Source: CAZIAK01 sp964537035
GTDB lineage: Bacteria; Planctomycetota; B15-G4
Assembly: GCA_964537035.1 (NCBI GenBank)
Contig: CAZIAK010000003.1
Location: forward strand, 98,803 to 162,802
DNA length: 64,000 nt
Reading direction: 5' to 3'
In this document: one piece after another, positions 36,350-44,965 of the stretch
Position numbering within the stretch: position 1 is the stretch's first letter
How the letters are laid out: every line of letters begins with the position of its first letter
Notes under the pieces: generated by a model
The model's input: only the letters and a program-made list of their open reading frames with translations
What the model was told of the DNA's origin: nothing
Database searches by the model: none
Program-made: the position numbers and the translations under genes

Positions 36350-39300
36350 GTCTCGCCCCCGGGGTTCTTGTCCTGCTGGGACTTGCTGATGGCGTCGGTG
36401 ATGCTTGACAGGTCCCCCGCGTCCCAGGCGAAGTCTGAGAAGTCGGACGCGGTGAAGCCACCGGCCTCGGGAGACAGGCAGTGCTGAATGAGCGCTTCAA
36501 GCGCCGCGCTGAAGTCACTGGCCAGCTTTTCGATGGTGGCCCGATCGTGCAGGGCCTCACTGAACTCGAAGTCGAACTCGAGCCGACCCTTGCTGATCAT
36601 GCCGTAGACCTCCAGCACGAAGATGCGCTGGCCGTCCGGGCCGAGGGGCGGACCGCAACGCCCGCCGTCGTGGCGGAAGCGCGCGTCGTCCCTGAAGAGC
36701 TGGTCGAACTGTCCCAGATAGTTGAAGCCCACCACGGGCCAGGGCAGGTCGGCGAGGCGTTGGCGCAGAGCGTCATCGTCGGCGAGGTGCTTGCCCAGCC
36801 CGAAACCGAAGCCCTGGTTGGGCAGGGCCCGCAGCTGCTCCTTGATCGCCTGCAATGCGGGGCCGGGCTGGTAACCGCTGGCTGACTGGCTCAGCAGCAC
36901 CGGGTAGTCAGACGTGAACCAGCCCACCGTGCGCGAGAGATCGACCTCTGCGGGAATCTCCTGGCGACCGTGACCTTCGAGCACGAGCCAGAGATCGTCG
37001 TGGCCCGTCCATTGAGAGAAGGCCCGGGACAGGGCCGTGAGCAGCACGTCGTTGATCTGGGTGTTGTAGGTCTTGGGCACCTCGGACAGCAGGGCCTTGG
37101 TGAGCTCGGCGTCGAGGGTCGTGCGCACCTGGGCGGCGCTGGCCTCGACGTTGAGACCGTCGGGGCGATCGAGGGGTACGGTGGCTGCGGCGGACAGGGC
37201 CGAGGCGTCACCCAACTCGAACCAGTGGCCCACTTCTGCCGCCAACTCAGCCGTGCTGGCGTAGTCGACCAGGCAGTTCGACCAGCGCTGGAACGACGTG
37301 GTCTTGGGCTGCAACTTCACCGCCTCGCCAGCCTCGAGCTGATCGAGAGCGGTCTCAAGATCTTCGAGCAATATGCGCCAGGACACGCCGTCGATGACCA
37401 GGTGATGCACGCTCCAGAGCAGCTGAGCGTTCAAGCCCTCGCCCCGCTCGAACAGCACCACCCGCTGGATCGGGCCGACGTCCAGATCGAAGGCCTCGTG
37501 GTGCGCGGCCGACCGGCGATCGAGCTCTGCGGCGTGTGCGTCTGCTGGCAAGGCCGACAGGTCTTCGACCACCACCGAAACGCCAGCGCCAGGCCCTTCA
37601 ATGCGCTGGCTCCAGGTGCCGTCAGAGCCCTGGACAAAGCGCGTGCGCAACGCGTCGTGATGGTGCTCCAGCGCGGTCATGGCCTGACCGAGCGTCGCTG
37701 CGTCGAGGGGCCGGGCCACCTCTAGCAGCATGGGCATGTTCCAGTACTGGGGACGAGGCAGACCCAGCTCGAAGTACCAGTGCTGCACCGGCGTGAGCGG
37801 CACCGCGCCCGTGACCGGGCCCTGGTCTTCTGTAGCGCCAGGCGTGCCGGTGACCTCTGCCACGGCGAGGAGGTCAGCGACCGTCTGGTTCTCGAAGACC
37901 AACCGCGGCGTGAGCTTGATGCCCGCCTGGTTGGCCCGGCTGACCACCTGGATGCTCAGGATGGAGTCGCCGCCCAGCTCGAAGAAATTGTCGTGGATGC
38001 CCACGTCTTCGATGCCCAGCACGTCGGCCCAGATGCCGGCCAAGGTCTTCTCGGCGTCGGTCCGTGGTGCGGCGAAGCTGCTCTGCAGTTCGGGGCGCTC
38101 GCTCCCGGGCTCGGGCAGGTTCTTGCGATCGACCTTGCCGTTGGGAGTGCGAGGCATCTCGTCCATGAACAAGAACACCGCCGGCACCATGAACTCGGGC
38201 AGGCTCTCGGCGAGGAAGTCGCGCAGCTCGCTCACGGACGGCTGGGCCTCACCCTCTTCAACCAGCAGGTAGGCCACAAGCCGCTTCTCTTCACCGTGGT
38301 CAGAGCGAGCCAACACCGCCGCTTCTTTCAGCGCACCGTGCTCGACCAGGGCCACTTCGATCTCTTCGAGTTCGATGCGGAAGCCGCGAATCTTCACCTG
38401 GTTGTCGAAGCGCCCCAGGAACTCCATCTCACCGTTCTCGCGGAACCGCGCCCGGTCGCCCGACTTGTACAGCCGCGCCCCTGGTGTGTCCCTGAAGGGG
38501 TGAGGCACGAAGCGCTCGGCGGTGAGTTCGGGGCGGCGCCAATAGCCCAACGCCAGGGCCGTGCCGCCGAAGTGCACCTCGCCCGGAACGCCCGTGGGGC
38601 AAGGGTCGAGGTGCTCGTCGAGGATGTACATCTGGATGTTGAGGATCGGGTCGCCGAGCGGCGCGATGGGCTCGGTCTGCGCCAGGCAGTCGTACACCGA
38701 GCTGAACACCGTGGTCTCGGTGGCGCCGTACTCGCTGAACAACCCCACACCAGGCAGCATGGTCTTGTGGTGCTCGACCATCTTCAGCGGGCAGGCCTCG
38801 CCGGCCACGATGGCGCAGGTCAGGCTGGCCAGCTGGTCTGCTGACGACTGCTCGAGAATGTGCCGGTAGAACGAGGGCAGGGTGAGCAGATGGCTGGCCC
38901 CGTGCTCGGCGATGTACTTGGGGATCTCGGCGATGTCCTTCTCGAGACCCTGCGGCATGAGCAGCAAGGTGCCGCCACCGCACAGGCTCCAGAAGATGCC
39001 CACCACCGAGCTGTCGAAGGCCACGGACGACAGCAGCAGGAACGAGTTCGGTGTGTGCCCGAACGCGTGCACCCGAGCTTCGTTCGAGAGGACCAGCTTC
39101 TCGTGGGTGATGACCACGCCCTTGGGCTTGCCCGTCGATCCCGAGGTGTAGATGACGTAGACCAGGTTGGCCGGGGTCACGCCGCTCTCGGGGCGGGTCT
39201 CGGGGCAGGCGTCGAGGGCCACCCGGTCGCTGTCCATGCTCACCAGCACCGCGCCGCTGTGGGCGAAGTCGGCGAGCAGACGCTCCTGGGTCACCAGCAC

Positions 39301-40992
39301 CGGTGCGTCGGTGTCGTTGACCAGAAACTGGATGCGGTCGTTCGGGTAGGCCGGGTCGACAGGCACGTAGGCGCCACCGGCCTTCAAGATGCCCACGATG
39401 GCCACGACCATGTCGAGCGAGCGATCGATGCACAGGGCCACCATGGTGTCCGGCCCCACACCCAGCGAGCGCAGGTGATGCCCCAGCTGATTGGCCCGGC
39501 GCTCGAGCTGGCCATAGGTCAGGGTGTGCTCGCCCTGGCGCACCGCCACGGCGTCCGGCGTCTTCGCGGCCCACTCTTCGATCCAGTGGTGGGCGCAGAC
39601 GCCTTGTGAGTAGGGCGCATCTGAATCGTTGAAATCGACCAGCAAGCCCTGGCGTTCGGCAGCGCTGAGCGCGTCGAGCCGCCCCACTGCAGTCTGGGGA
39701 CGGGCCGCTGCGTCGCTCAGCAAGGCCTGCCACTGACCGGCGAGCCGCTCGATGGTGGCCCTCTCGAACGTAGCGGTGTCGTAGCGGAACTCGACGGTGA
39801 AGCCAGCCTCTGTCTCGCGGCACACGAGCTTGGCCGCGCAGGCTTCGCTGGCGGCGAACTGTTGTGCGATGGCGAGGCGCAGATCACCGGCCGACAGGCT
39901 GGGCCAGCGCGGGCAGAGTTCAAAGGCGAAGGCAGGGGCGCGGGTGTCGGCAGTGTGCGACGGCCCCTCGCTCAACCCTGCGCCGTAGCATTCCTGCCAG
40001 CGGGTCATGGCCTCGGTCTCGCCGGACAGCTGGCGTACCAGGTCGGCGAAGGGCAACTCGAGATCGACCTGCAGAGGCAGGGGCAGGGTGCGAGCCAACA
40101 GGCCCAGAGCGTCGGACAGCTCGTCGTACTGCCGGCCGTCGATGGCCAGTCCCACGAGCAGGTTGGCCTGACCGCCCAGGCGTCGCAACAACGCGACCCA
40201 GGCTCCGAGCAGAACCTCGCGGGTGTCCACGCCCAGCTGTGTGGCCAGCCCGTGCAGCGCCTGTGCTGGCGCGCCATCGACAGTGGCGCTGATCACCCCC
40301 GTCGCCACGCCTCGCGCGCCACTGCGCTGGAACGGCAGCTCAAGAGCAGCACCAGCCTTTGCCACCGCCAACTCGTGGCGCTCGGCCCAGTAGGCCAATC
40401 CTGGCTGAGATTCTTCGGCGGCCAGCAGCTCGTTCTGCCAGTCGGCGATGTCGGCGTACTGCATGGCCTCGGTGTCGAAGGCATCACCGCCACTCAGGCT
40501 GCCGTAGGCCGCGGCCAGCTCGGTGACGAGCTGCACCAACGCGAGCTCGTCTGCGCAGAGCGACGGGAGCGCCAGGAGCAACTCGTGCGCCGTGGCGGAG
40601 CGCCGGAACAGCCAGGCCCGCAACGTGGGCGCCGCGCTCACATCAGGAGCGCCGCTCAAGGCTTCACCGTGCAAGCCGGTGATCAGCTCGGCGACCGCAG
40701 CGTCTTGCGCCTCAGGAGCGAGGTCGCCCACGTTGAGCTGTTGCAGCTCGACGCGGGCGCTGTCCTGGATGACCTGCTCGGCGACCTGCTCCCCCGGCGG
40801 CGCCGTGTAGTGCGTGCGCAAGATCTCGTACTTGGCGACGACCATGTCCAGGGCACGGCACAGCTGCGCCCCATCGAGCGCGCCGCTCAAGGTGATCTGG
40901 GTCCAGGCGTTCGCCCCCTGGCCGGCTCCGGTGTGGAGCTGGTGCCAAACCTGGGTCTGCTGAGGCGAGAGGGTGAAGCCGGTGGTGCTCAT
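36346..40992 (-). CDS. NRPS-1: degenerate C - A - PCP - E synthetase
   Basis: 1548 residues. Residues ~1-430 have condensation-domain layout (FTLSPQQTQVWHQLHTG start), but where HHxxxDG is expected I read LPSLCADEL (~140-147), so the catalytic His is missing. The A domain (~450-940) has YTSGSTGKPKG near 615 and NGKVDRK; the pocket read by eye is D-S-V-L-V-G-E-V-F-K, which I cannot assign. PCP: FFELGGDSILSI, Ser ~1007. The C-terminal ~460 residues are an epimerization domain with HHLVIDGVSW, EGHGRQ near 1338 and RTVGWFTSDYP, so the loaded residue should be converted to the D form. It is the first synthetase of the operon, 18 bp after the methyltransferase gene, and probably initiates the chain. 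Confidence 0.92.
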   Translation of the reverse strand: MSTTGFTLSPQQTQVWHQLHTGAGQGANAWTQITLSGALDGAQLCRALDMVVAKYEILRTHYTAPPGEQVAEQVIQDSARVELQQLNVGDLAPEAQDAAVAELITGLHGEALSGAPDVSAAPTLRAWLFRRSATAHELLLALPSLCADELALVQLVTELAAAYGSLSGGDAFDTEAMQYADIADWQNELLAAEESQPGLAYWAERHELAVAKAGAALELPFQRSGARGVATGVISATVDGAPAQALHGLATQLGVDTREVLLGAWVALLRRLGGQANLLVGLAIDGRQYDELSDALGLLARTLPLPLQVDLELPFADLVRQLSGETEAMTRWQECYGAGLSEGPSHTADTRAPAFAFELCPRWPSLSAGDLRLAIAQQFAASEACAAKLVCRETEAGFTVEFRYDTATFERATIERLAGQWQALLSDAAARPQTAVGRLDALSAAERQGLLVDFNDSDAPYSQGVCAHHWIEEWAAKTPDAVAVRQGEHTLTYGQLERRANQLGHHLRSLGVGPDTMVALCIDRSLDMVVAIVGILKAGGAYVPVDPAYPNDRIQFLVNDTDAPVLVTQERLLADFAHSGAVLVSMDSDRVALDACPETRPESGVTPANLVYVIYTSGSTGKPKGVVITHEKLVLSNEARVHAFGHTPNSFLLLSSVAFDSSVVGIFWSLCGGGTLLLMPQGLEKDIAEIPKYIAEHGASHLLTLPSFYRHILEQSSADQLASLTCAIVAGEACPLKMVEHHKTMLPGVGLFSEYGATETTVFSSVYDCLAQTEPIAPLGDPILNIQMYILDEHLDPCPTGVPGEVHFGGTALALGYWRRPELTAERFVPHPFRDTPGARLYKSGDRARFRENGEMEFLGRFDNQVKIRGFRIELEEIEVALVEHGALKEAAVLARSDHGEEKRLVAYLLVEEGEAQPSVSELRDFLAESLPEFMVPAVFLFMDEMPRTPNGKVDRKNLPEPGSERPELQSSFAAPRTDAEKTLAGIWADVLGIEDVGIHDNFFELGGDSILSIQVVSRANQAGIKLTPRLVFENQTVADLLAVAEVTGTPGATEDQGPVTGAVPLTPVQHWYFELGLPRPQYWNMPMLLEVARPLDAATLGQAMTALEHHHDALRTRFVQGSDGTWSQRIEGPGAGVSVVVEDLSALPADAHAAELDRRSAAHHEAFDLDVGPIQRVVLFERGEGLNAQLLWSVHHLVIDGVSWRILLEDLETALDQLEAGEAVKLQPKTTSFQRWSNCLVDYASTAELAAEVGHWFELGDASALSAAATVPLDRPDGLNVEASAAQVRTTLDAELTKALLSEVPKTYNTQINDVLLTALSRAFSQWTGHDDLWLVLEGHGRQEIPAEVDLSRTVGWFTSDYPVLLSQSASGYQPGPALQAIKEQLRALPNQGFGFGLGKHLADDDALRQRLADLPWPVVGFNYLGQFDQLFRDDARFRHDGGRCGPPLGPDGQRIFVLEVYGMISKGRLEFDFEFSEALHDRATIEKLASDFSAALEALIQHCLSPEAGGFTASDFSDFAWDAGDLSSITDAISKSQQDKNPGGET

Positions 40993-41010
40993 GAGCTGAC
41001 CAGGGCCTGC

Positions 41011-42012
41011 CTACTGCTCCGCGGCGCCGTCGCCGGCAGCTCGCAGGTCGAAGATGGCGCTGTAGGCGATGTCGAGGTCGTGCCGACCCTTGCAATTCCA
41101 GCCTGCTTCTTTGAACAGGTCTTCCCACTCGGCCACGTTGGGGATGAACTGGCCCATGAGGTCGTGGGTGAACTCGAAGCCCAGGGTGAAGATGGGCGTG
41201 TCGCCGGGTACGGGCAGGTCAGAGCGATAGGTGTCGCTGAACAGAAAGCGCTTCAGGGCCGGGAAGGCCGCGCGGATCGAACGAAAGGCCTTGAGGCAGT
41301 TGGGACGGGGCCAGAGGTCGTGTCCCATGAAGAAGCAGAAGAGCACCTCGACGTCTTCGAACTCGGGCTGGAAGACCAGGTTCTTCACGTCGCAGTGCAC
41401 GACCTGCACGCGATCTTCGAGACCGGCCTGGCGAATGGAGCGGCGGGCCAGATCGACCGCGCCCTTGTTCACCTCGACGCCCACGCCGCGAAAGTCGGGG
41501 CGGGCCCGGGCCAGGCCCATGAGCCGCTCGGCGCTGCCACAGCCCAGATCGGCGGCCACGGTGAAGGGCTCGGCGTTCATCACCCTGGTGAAGATGGGAT
41601 CGACGTAGTGCCCGCCGTAGTCACGGCCAGACATGGCGATGTACTTGCCATCGCGGCCGATGCCGTCCGGGGTGCAGCGCCCCTCCTTGACGATCGTGCC
41701 CAGGTTGTGCAGCAGGTGTCCGTACCCCTGGATGAGCCACATGAAGTAGCCCTTGTCCATGTAGCAGTCTTTGAACTCGGCGGCGGGCGTGGCCGTCTTG
41801 TTGTCTGCCGACACCGCAGCGATGTCGAAGCGGTGCAGCACCTTGAGAATGGACGTCACCGACCAGACCGACAGGTTGTTCGCCTCGCAGAAGGCCTCGA
41901 TGTCGAGGGATCCCTTGGCGTGGATCTCCTCCAGCAGGCCGAGTTCGAAACTGGCGGCGATGGCAGAGGCGCCGATGGCCGAGTTGAAGAGGCGAGTGGT
42001 CTCACTGACCAT
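41011..42012 (-). CDS. SAM-dependent methyltransferase, first gene of the NRPS/PKS operon
   Basis: Start at the ATG at 42012 (MVSETTRLFN); an upstream extension of the frame is Arg-rich and unlikely. 333 residues: an N-terminal helical dimerization part with winged-helix character (SLDIEAFCEANNLSVWSV), then a Rossmann domain with AADLGCGSAERLMGLA (155-160 core) for SAM binding. The MDKGYFMWLIQGYGHLL...DGKYIAMSG block resembles keto-acid C-methyltransferases of the MppJ/SgvM/MrsA type, which make beta-methyl amino-acid precursors for NRPS. That relationship is by memory and moderate. If true, one building block would be beta-methylated. About 195 bp of promoter-sized space separates it from the APE-like operon upstream. 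Confidence 0.8.
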   Translation of the reverse strand: MVSETTRLFNSAIGASAIAASFELGLLEEIHAKGSLDIEAFCEANNLSVWSVTSILKVLHRFDIAAVSADNKTATPAAEFKDCYMDKGYFMWLIQGYGHLLHNLGTIVKEGRCTPDGIGRDGKYIAMSGRDYGGHYVDPIFTRVMNAEPFTVAADLGCGSAERLMGLARARPDFRGVGVEVNKGAVDLARRSIRQAGLEDRVQVVHCDVKNLVFQPEFEDVEVLFCFFMGHDLWPRPNCLKAFRSIRAAFPALKRFLFSDTYRSDLPVPGDTPIFTLGFEFTHDLMGQFIPNVAEWEDLFKEAGWNCKGRHDLDIAYSAIFDLRAAGDGAAEQ

Positions 42013-42207
42013 GGCGTGGTGTCTCAAGGGCTGGACGAGCGTGGACGGCCCTGAACGAGGGCATCCTGTGCCGTATCGGGTGGTTCGCCGGGGCAGCTTG
42101 AGCCCCCGACCTTGGCCATCCACAGAGGGCAGAAAAGGCCGGGAAGAATACCACGAGGAGACACCCTCGGCTCGGCGCCCCAGGGGCGGAAATCCAGGGC
42201 CCCGGCG

Positions 42208-42903
42208 TCAGGCTCCCCGTGCCGTCCGGGCCACGTGTTCGGCCAGGCGTGAGAACACCGGCTGACCCGTTTCGGGCCATGGAGCCCCGAAGGCGGCAGG
42301 CCTGATCAGTCCTCCATCGACGGGCACTGCCGCCAACACGGCCACCACCGCCTGGGCCTGGGGCTGCCAGCTTCCCAGCGCGCTCTCCAGCCACTCGACC
42401 CGCCCCACCACGGCGTGGCTGGCGTCCCCGTCTTCGAGCAGGCGCAAGGCCTCGGCGAACGCCAGCCCATCTTGGCCCTGATCTACCGACAGGCAGTAGG
42501 TCGAGCCCCGCAGCCCGTAGCGGATGGCCAGCTCGCCCAGGCTCGTGTTGGCCAGGGTGTAGGGGAAGGCGCTGCTGTCCGCCATCTCCTCGCTCATGCT
42601 GGCGGCGAACACCCGATCGGTCTGCAAGCAGCCCAGCTCGGTCTCGATGAGCAGGGGCGTGTCCTGCCGGGCCGAGCCGGGGATCAGCTCGGCCACCCCC
42701 GCCGCCTCGCAGGCCATGGCCAGCAGCCTCGCCGCCCTGTCGAAGCGGCGGAAGTTCTTGTGCGTGGAGCCAAAGAGAGTGCGAAAGGCCGCGGTGGTCC
42801 CCCCGGGCTCGGTGCCCAGATCGGCCCAGGTCGCGTGGACCCCCGAGCTGCCCATGAGGCCCATCTCGTCAGCCAGGGCCAGTCCTGCCAGGGCCACGGT
42901 CAT
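42208..42903 (-). CDS. Ketosynthase-like chain-length-factor-type protein (Gln at the Cys position)
   Basis: 232 residues with the N-terminal half of the thiolase fold: FPYTLANTSLGELAIRYGLRG is the block preceding the active site in FabF-type enzymes. Aligning the following residues to FabF puts Gln142 (SVDQGQDG) where the nucleophile Cys should be, as in the KS-beta/chain length factor of type II PKS. It is too short to be a complete ketosynthase and lacks both active-site His. It lies 2 bp downstream of a full ketosynthase gene, so it should form a KS:partner heterodimer, comparable to ApeO:ApeC. Last gene of the APE-like operon. Confidence 0.72.
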   Translation of the reverse strand: MTVALAGLALADEMGLMGSSGVHATWADLGTEPGGTTAAFRTLFGSTHKNFRRFDRAARLLAMACEAAGVAELIPGSARQDTPLLIETELGCLQTDRVFAASMSEEMADSSAFPYTLANTSLGELAIRYGLRGSTYCLSVDQGQDGLAFAEALRLLEDGDASHAVVGRVEWLESALGSWQPQAQAVVAVLAAVPVDGGLIRPAAFGAPWPETGQPVFSRLAEHVARTARGA

Positions 42904-42905
42904 GG

Positions 42906-44066
42906 TCAGGCCTCCAGAACCAGGGCGGCCTGCACACCACCGAAGCCGCCGCCGACCTTCAAGGCGTGACGGGCCCGGGGCAGAGACCGAGGTGCGGGGG
43001 ACAGGTCGAGCCGGGGGTCGACTCCCAGGGTCTCCAGGCCCACGTTGCCCGCTGCCTGGCAGCGCTGCAGGGCCTCGATGGCCACCAGGGTCTCGATCAC
43101 TCCAGCGGCTCCCAAAGTATGTCCAATCTGCCCCTTACTACCGAACACTGGCGGGGTAAGGCCTGCAAAGAGATCACCCAGACCCCGCGCCTCCGCGGCG
43201 TCGTTGGCCTCGGTGCCCGTGCCATGGACGTGGATCACGTCTACCTCGCTGGCTGCCAGCTGGGCCCGGCCCAGGGCTCGCCGGGCCGCCAGAACCAGGC
43301 CACTCCCGTCTTGAGCCGGGCGCATGGCGTGGTACGCGTCGTTGGCCCCGCCGTGGCCCGCGATGCGCACACCCATGGACTCGCTCCCATAGGTGGTCAG
43401 CAAGACCGCGCCAGCCCCCTCGCCCAGGCTCACTCCTTGGCGGCTTGTGTCAAAGGGGCGGCAGGCTTCTCGATCCAGGGCATGGAGGCAGCCGAAACCG
43501 GCCATGACGAACTCGGTCAGCACGTCGACGCCCACCACCAGCACACGATCAACCTCGCCCCGGGCCAGCCGCCGGGTGGCCAGGGACAGGGCCATGAGCC
43601 CGGAGGCGCAGGCGGTGGAGACCGAGGCCAAAACGGGTCCCAAACCCATGGTTTCTGCCAGTTTTGTGGCCAAGCGGGCCGGGAGGCCGTAGCCCTCGCC
43701 CGGGCACATCACCCCCGTCAGGTCGGCCTTGGTTGAGGCCAGCACCAGGGCCACACTGGTCGGATCAGGGTCGCCCGCCTCGGCCAGGGCCTGACGGGCG
43801 GCGGCCACGGCCACGGGCAAGGGGGCGCCCACCGGCTCGGGCCCGGTCCAGAAGCTGGCAGGCAGCTCCCCCGCCACCGTGGTGGGGAGCGCCCAGGCCG
43901 CCGAACGCTCACGGGGCAAGATGCCCTGCTGGCTGGCGAAGAGCGCGTCCATGAAGGTGCCGCAGGCCGTGCCCAGGCCGGAGACCACGCCTCGACCCGC
44001 CACGTAGACCGGTCGATTCAGGCTGGTCGTGGGCCCTGTCTGAGGGCCCGTCGCGGGACAGCTCAT
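42906..44066 (-). CDS. Beta-ketoacyl-ACP synthase (FabF/ApeO-like)
   Basis: 386 residues with complete ketosynthase machinery: STACASG (Cys ~153), IHVHGTGTEANDA (first His), GSKGQIGHTLGAAGV (Lys and second His), and a C-terminal glycine-rich GGGFGGVQAALVLE. Catalyses decarboxylative condensation of malonyl-ACP with the growing acyl chain. Its start overlaps the stop of the DUF3261 lipoprotein gene (ATGA). In APE loci a KS with a partner subunit elongates the polyene; the adjacent short KS-like protein is the obvious partner. Confidence 0.9.
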   Translation of the reverse strand: MSCPATGPQTGPTTSLNRPVYVAGRGVVSGLGTACGTFMDALFASQQGILPRERSAAWALPTTVAGELPASFWTGPEPVGAPLPVAVAAARQALAEAGDPDPTSVALVLASTKADLTGVMCPGEGYGLPARLATKLAETMGLGPVLASVSTACASGLMALSLATRRLARGEVDRVLVVGVDVLTEFVMAGFGCLHALDREACRPFDTSRQGVSLGEGAGAVLLTTYGSESMGVRIAGHGGANDAYHAMRPAQDGSGLVLAARRALGRAQLAASEVDVIHVHGTGTEANDAAEARGLGDLFAGLTPPVFGSKGQIGHTLGAAGVIETLVAIEALQRCQAAGNVGLETLGVDPRLDLSPAPRSLPRARHALKVGGGFGGVQAALVLEA

Positions 44067-44965
44067 GGGCCCTCCGGCCGGGGCGGAGGCTCCAGCAGCG
44101 TCTCTTCGAGGGTGTCCACGATGAGCTCGTAGCCGAACCAGCGATTGTCAAGGACCGCCCGGCTGGGGGCGGCCCACGGGGAGCCGGCGGGGCCGCCAGA
44201 TTCGGGGCCAGATGCGACTCCTGCCTCCCCACCATGGGCGACCCAGGCCTCAGATTCGGCGTCAGCCCAGGTGTAGCTCACCACCAGTTCGCCCGGAGGT
44301 TGGCCATCGAGGCGGCGAAAGCGGCGCTCGGTCAGGCGGCCCTCTGCCCAGAACTCGCGCACCTCCTCGCCCCCCACTTCGGTGACGTGCGCCCCATCGC
44401 TCAGGGGGCCGCCGCTTGCTGAGACCCAGGGGTAGAACACCCGCTGAAAGTCGAGCAACACGAAGCGCGGCGGGAAGGGCAGCTCTTCGCCGGACTCATT
44501 GCGCAGCTCGGCCTCGACCCCGCGCAACAGGATCGCGAAGCCCACCGAGCCAAACGGCGACAGGCCCACCATGGTCAGCAGGGGGCCCTGTTTCTGCACC
44601 ACCGCCTCGAAGCCTCGGCTGCCAGACTGCCCCTGCCCATCGTCCCACTCGGCGGTGACTCGCTGGCGCCAGACCACGTCCAGACCCAAAACCTCTGGGG
44701 GGCGCAGCAGCCCGGGGTAATCGCCCTCGAAACGGGGGGGACCCTGAGCCGGCGGGGCCGCGCAGGCGACGCAGCACAGCACCGTGGCGAGGCTCAGCTG
44801 CAGCGCTCGGCCCCAGACCCGGAGAGACCGCCCCGGAACCCGGCGCCAGACCTGGTGGAGACGCCCCGGCGCTCGAAGCCACACCCACTGGGAGCGACTC
44901 TGCGCCCCGGCGGTCCCCCCGCAGGGGACGGCTGCCTCAGGGGTGACCAGACTGGGGTCCTTCAT
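44063..44965 (-). CDS. DUF3261-family lipoprotein (ApeN-like)
   Basis: 300 residues with a long basic N-terminus, a hydrophobic stretch LSLATVLCCVACAAP that may be a non-canonical lipobox, and a beta-rich body (VVQKQGPLLTMVGLSPFGSVGFAILL) typical of DUF3261 proteins in aryl polyene clusters. Those are outer-membrane-directed lipoproteins encoded beside the LolA-like and MMPL proteins and thought to help place the lipid-linked polyene. The start at 44965 overlaps the MMPL gene end by 29 bp; a shorter start would remove part of the unusually long leader. A C-terminal Gly/Pro-rich insert is not family-typical. Confidence 0.72.
   Translation of the reverse strand: MKDPSLVTPEAAVPCGGTAGAQSRSQWVWLRAPGRLHQVWRRVPGRSLRVWGRALQLSLATVLCCVACAAPPAQGPPRFEGDYPGLLRPPEVLGLDVVWRQRVTAEWDDGQGQSGSRGFEAVVQKQGPLLTMVGLSPFGSVGFAILLRGVEAELRNESGEELPFPPRFVLLDFQRVFYPWVSASGGPLSDGAHVTEVGGEEVREFWAEGRLTERRFRRLDGQPPGELVVSYTWADAESEAWVAHGGEAGVASGPESGGPAGSPWAAPSRAVLDNRWFGYELIVDTLEETLLEPPPRPEGP

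Noticed and set aside
39862..42054. Long plus-strand open frame opposite NRPS-1 and the methyltransferase
   Set aside because: Spans two genes on the other strand and has no recognisable motif.
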